The translations under genes were made by a program, and so were the position numbers. The notes below the pieces were generated by a model. The model did no database searches. It was not told the origin of the DNA and worked only from the letters and a program-made list of their open reading frames with translations. DNA of 64,000 nucleotides from an uncultured Roseicyclus sp. (lineage in GTDB: Bacteria; Pseudomonadota; Alphaproteobacteria; Rhodobacterales; Rhodobacteraceae): assembly GCA_947500415.1 (NCBI GenBank), contig CANMRT010000003.1, positions 614,008 through 678,007 on the forward strand, read 5' to 3'. Shown here in pieces: positions 62,403-64,000 of this stretch (positions are counted from its first letter, which is position 1; every line of letters begins with the position of its first letter).

Positions 62403-62865
62403 ACTCTACGCCTACACAGACGGCGCCTGCTCCGGAAACCCCGGCCCCGGCGGTTGGGGCGCGTTGCTTCAGGCCAAGGACGGCGAGACCGTTGTAAAAG
62501 AACGCGAGCTCAAGGGCGGCGAGGCCGAGACCACCAACAACCGCATGGAACTTCTGGCCGCAATCCACGCGCTTGAGGCGCTGGAGCGTCCCTCCAGTCT
62601 GACCGTCGTGACCGACAGCGCCTATGTAAAGAACGGTATCACCCGCTGGCTGCACGGCTGGAAACGCAACGGCTGGAAGACCTCCACCAAGAAACCCGTC
62701 AAGAACGTGGAGCTGTGGCAGCGTCTGGATGAAGCCGCTGCCCGCCATGACGTGACCTGGGAATGGGTCAAGGGCCACGCGGGTCACCCTGAGAATGAAA
62801 AGGCCGATGAACTGGCCCGCGCCGGAATGGCACCCTTTAAGCCGTCCAAGCGCGGCGATGGATAA
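62395..62865 (+). CDS. rnhA: Ribonuclease HI
   Basis: 156 residues from ATG 62395. Catalytic residues of the DEDD set are visible: [16 protein letters not shown] (Asp), [10 protein letters not shown] (Glu), [10 protein letters not shown] (Asp) and [11 protein letters not shown] (Asp). Degrades RNA in RNA-DNA hybrids. Overlaps neighbours by 8 nt on each side. Confidence 0.98.
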   Translation: MPELYAYTDGACSGNPGPGGWGALLQAKDGETVVKERELKGGEAETTNNRMELLAAIHALEALERPSSLTVVTDSAYVKNGITRWLHGWKRNGWKTSTKKPVKNVELWQRLDEAAARHDVTWEWVKGHAGHPENEKADELARAGMAPFKPSKRGDG

Positions 62866-63247
62866 GGTCTGCCCTGTTGTGCGCCGTGCGGATGGCACCG
62901 TCCTTGCGTTTCGCCATCCCCTGGCGGGCCTGCAATTCGTGAAGGGCACTGTGGAGCCGGGGGAAGATATCCGCAGCGCCGCAACCCGCGAGTTGCATGA
63001 AGAATCCGGCCTAACTCTCACCCCTCAATCCGACCTCGGCTTCAGCGATGCGATCATACCGGGCGACACCTGGCACTTCTGGCTGATGGCCTCGGCAGAC
63101 CACCTCGACACATGGGATCACGCCTGCGCGGATGACGGCGGCCACATCTTCTCATTCTTCTGGCAAGATTTAACCCCGCCCCTGCCGGACGCCTTCGCCG
63201 CCTCGTTCCAACGGGCAGCGGCTCACATGCGAAAGGCCTTCGCATGA
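62858..63247 (+). CDS. NUDIX hydrolase
   Basis: 129 residues. Complete Nudix box from GTVEPGED to RELHEESG (about 27-48). Hydrolyses a nucleoside diphosphate derivative; substrate unknown. Overlaps rnhA by 8 nt and the TRIC gene by 4 nt, a location suggesting nucleotide-pool housekeeping. Confidence 0.93.
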   Translation: MDKVCPVVRRADGTVLAFRHPLAGLQFVKGTVEPGEDIRSAATRELHEESGLTLTPQSDLGFSDAIIPGDTWHFWLMASADHLDTWDHACADDGGHIFSFFWQDLTPPLPDAFAASFQRAAAHMRKAFA

Positions 63248-63870
63248 CCATCGCCCTGTCTCTCGACTACACCTCTGCCCTGATCTTCGCGCTCACCGGA
63301 GCGCTCGCCGCGTCCCGCGCACAACTCGACATCGTGGGCTTTATCTTCTTTGCGGCCCTCACGGCTGTCGGCGGCGGCACCCTGCGCGACCTGCTTCTCG
63401 ACCGCGACCCGATTTTCTGGATCGCTGATCCCACTCCGCTCGGCATCGCAGCCCTCGCCGCCATCTTCGTGTTCTTTACCGCGCACCTGTTGGAGAGCCG
63501 GCTGAAATGGCTGATCTGGCTAGACGCCGCCGCCTTGGCCATCGCGGTCGCCGCGGGTGTTGCGGTTGCCCGCTCCCTCGGGGCGTCCGTCCCCGTGGTG
63601 TTGGTCATGGGGGTCGCCACCGGCACCTTCGGCGGCATGATCCGCGATGTCATCGCCAATGAGGTGCCTTTGGTCCTGAAACAGGGGGAGCTTTACGTGA
63701 CCGCCGCTTTCGGCGGGGCGGGTGCGGCGCTCCTCGGCTCACGCCTCCTCGCAGTTGATCCGATCTGGGGTACGGTAATCTGTGTGGCCGTTACGTTCGG
63801 ACTGCGGGCGGGCTCACTCCTGTTTGGATGGTCCCTGCCGGTCTACAAGGCCCGCCCGCCACGCAACTAG
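63244..63870 (+). CDS. TRIC family (UPF0126) membrane protein
   Basis: 208 residues, seven helices in two repeats. Duplicated Gly-rich motif seen as ALTAVGGGTLRDLLLDRDP and VATGTFGGMIRDVIANEVP, the hallmark of prokaryotic trimeric intracellular cation channel homologues. Likely a K+/Na+ or amino-acid channel; physiological role unproven. Last gene of the coupled operon. Nothing further is seen from 63871 to the end. Confidence 0.93.
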   Translation: MTIALSLDYTSALIFALTGALAASRAQLDIVGFIFFAALTAVGGGTLRDLLLDRDPIFWIADPTPLGIAALAAIFVFFTAHLLESRLKWLIWLDAAALAIAVAAGVAVARSLGASVPVVLVMGVATGTFGGMIRDVIANEVPLVLKQGELYVTAAFGGAGAALLGSRLLAVDPIWGTVICVAVTFGLRAGSLLFGWSLPVYKARPPRN

Positions 63871-64000
63871 GCACGCCGTCCCACTAAAGATTCGCCGACG
63901 TCCACGAATCCCACTCTCGCCCTGTCGCTCCGACTCGGCTTGATCACCCCGGATTATTTCAATCCCATCCCCACCACTCACGCCCGCGACAGCCGTTCTC

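Overview
The window is GC-rich and densely coded, and its gene content points to an alphaproteobacterium of the family Rhodobacteraceae (Roseobacter-like). The markers are a ChvG/ChvI two-component system next to a truncated HprK, RapZ, a mannose-type EIIA and HPr; an ethylmalonyl-CoA-pathway methylsuccinyl-CoA dehydrogenase; the order rpoZ-rsh-DUF2062-pdxJ-acpS-lepB-rnc-era-recO; and several small families (DUF1491, DUF3429, DUF6473-like) typical of that group. I see no insertion sequence, prophage, CRISPR array or rRNA operon. One tRNA, tRNA-Trp(CCA), is present.

Positions 1-14,500 hold the universal trpT-secE-nusG-rplKA-rplJL-rpoB-rpoC region, all on the minus strand. It is interrupted four times: by two plus-strand genes between trpT and secE; by a TetR regulator and a small membrane protein between nusG and rplK; by a predicted outer-membrane barrel and a 61-residue exported peptide between rplA and rplJ; and by a 304-codon glycosyltransferase-like gene between rpoB and rpoC, joined to both by 4-nt overlaps. 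The leaders of rplK and rplJ and the rplL-rpoB gap contain RNA structures that look like autoregulatory sites and an attenuator.

Positions 14,600-21,300 carry small exported proteins (one built of three internal repeats), tuf with its terminator, a lipoprotein and parC. Positions 21,300-29,200 hold an SH3b protein, an SDR enzyme, a HIG1-like membrane protein, PduO-type cobalamin adenosyltransferase, a hemolysin-III protein, etfB-etfA and a 3-hydroxyacyl-CoA dehydrogenase. These fit acyl-CoA oxidation and B12-dependent C4/C5 acyl-CoA metabolism, and link functionally to mcd at 38.3 kb, which needs ETF.

Positions 29,200-36,700 contain an acyltransferase, the regulatory PTS genes (HPr, EIIA, RapZ, HprK), chvG-chvI, and pckA divergent from chvI: a carbon-status and envelope-stress regulatory block facing the key gluconeogenic gene. 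Positions 36,700-43,400 hold DUF3859, a TauE exporter, mcd, an extended SDR, thpR, recO and membrane or unknown genes. Positions 43,000-52,300 are the conserved era-rnc-lepB-acpS-pdxJ-rsh-rpoZ housekeeping run on the minus strand, with many ATGA/GTGA overlaps, followed by folK.

Positions 52,300-64,000 are a more accessory stretch: an NYN-domain protein, two TetR regulators with divergent partners, a peroxiredoxin, GNAT, ispH, a DsbA-fold isomerase, a Tat-exported dioxygenase-like protein paired with a bis-heme membrane protein, LysE exporters, and a compact operon DUF3429-methyltransferase-rnhA-NUDIX-TRIC. A CCGTAAT-based palindromic operator recurs in three promoter regions here and suggests a small TetR regulon.
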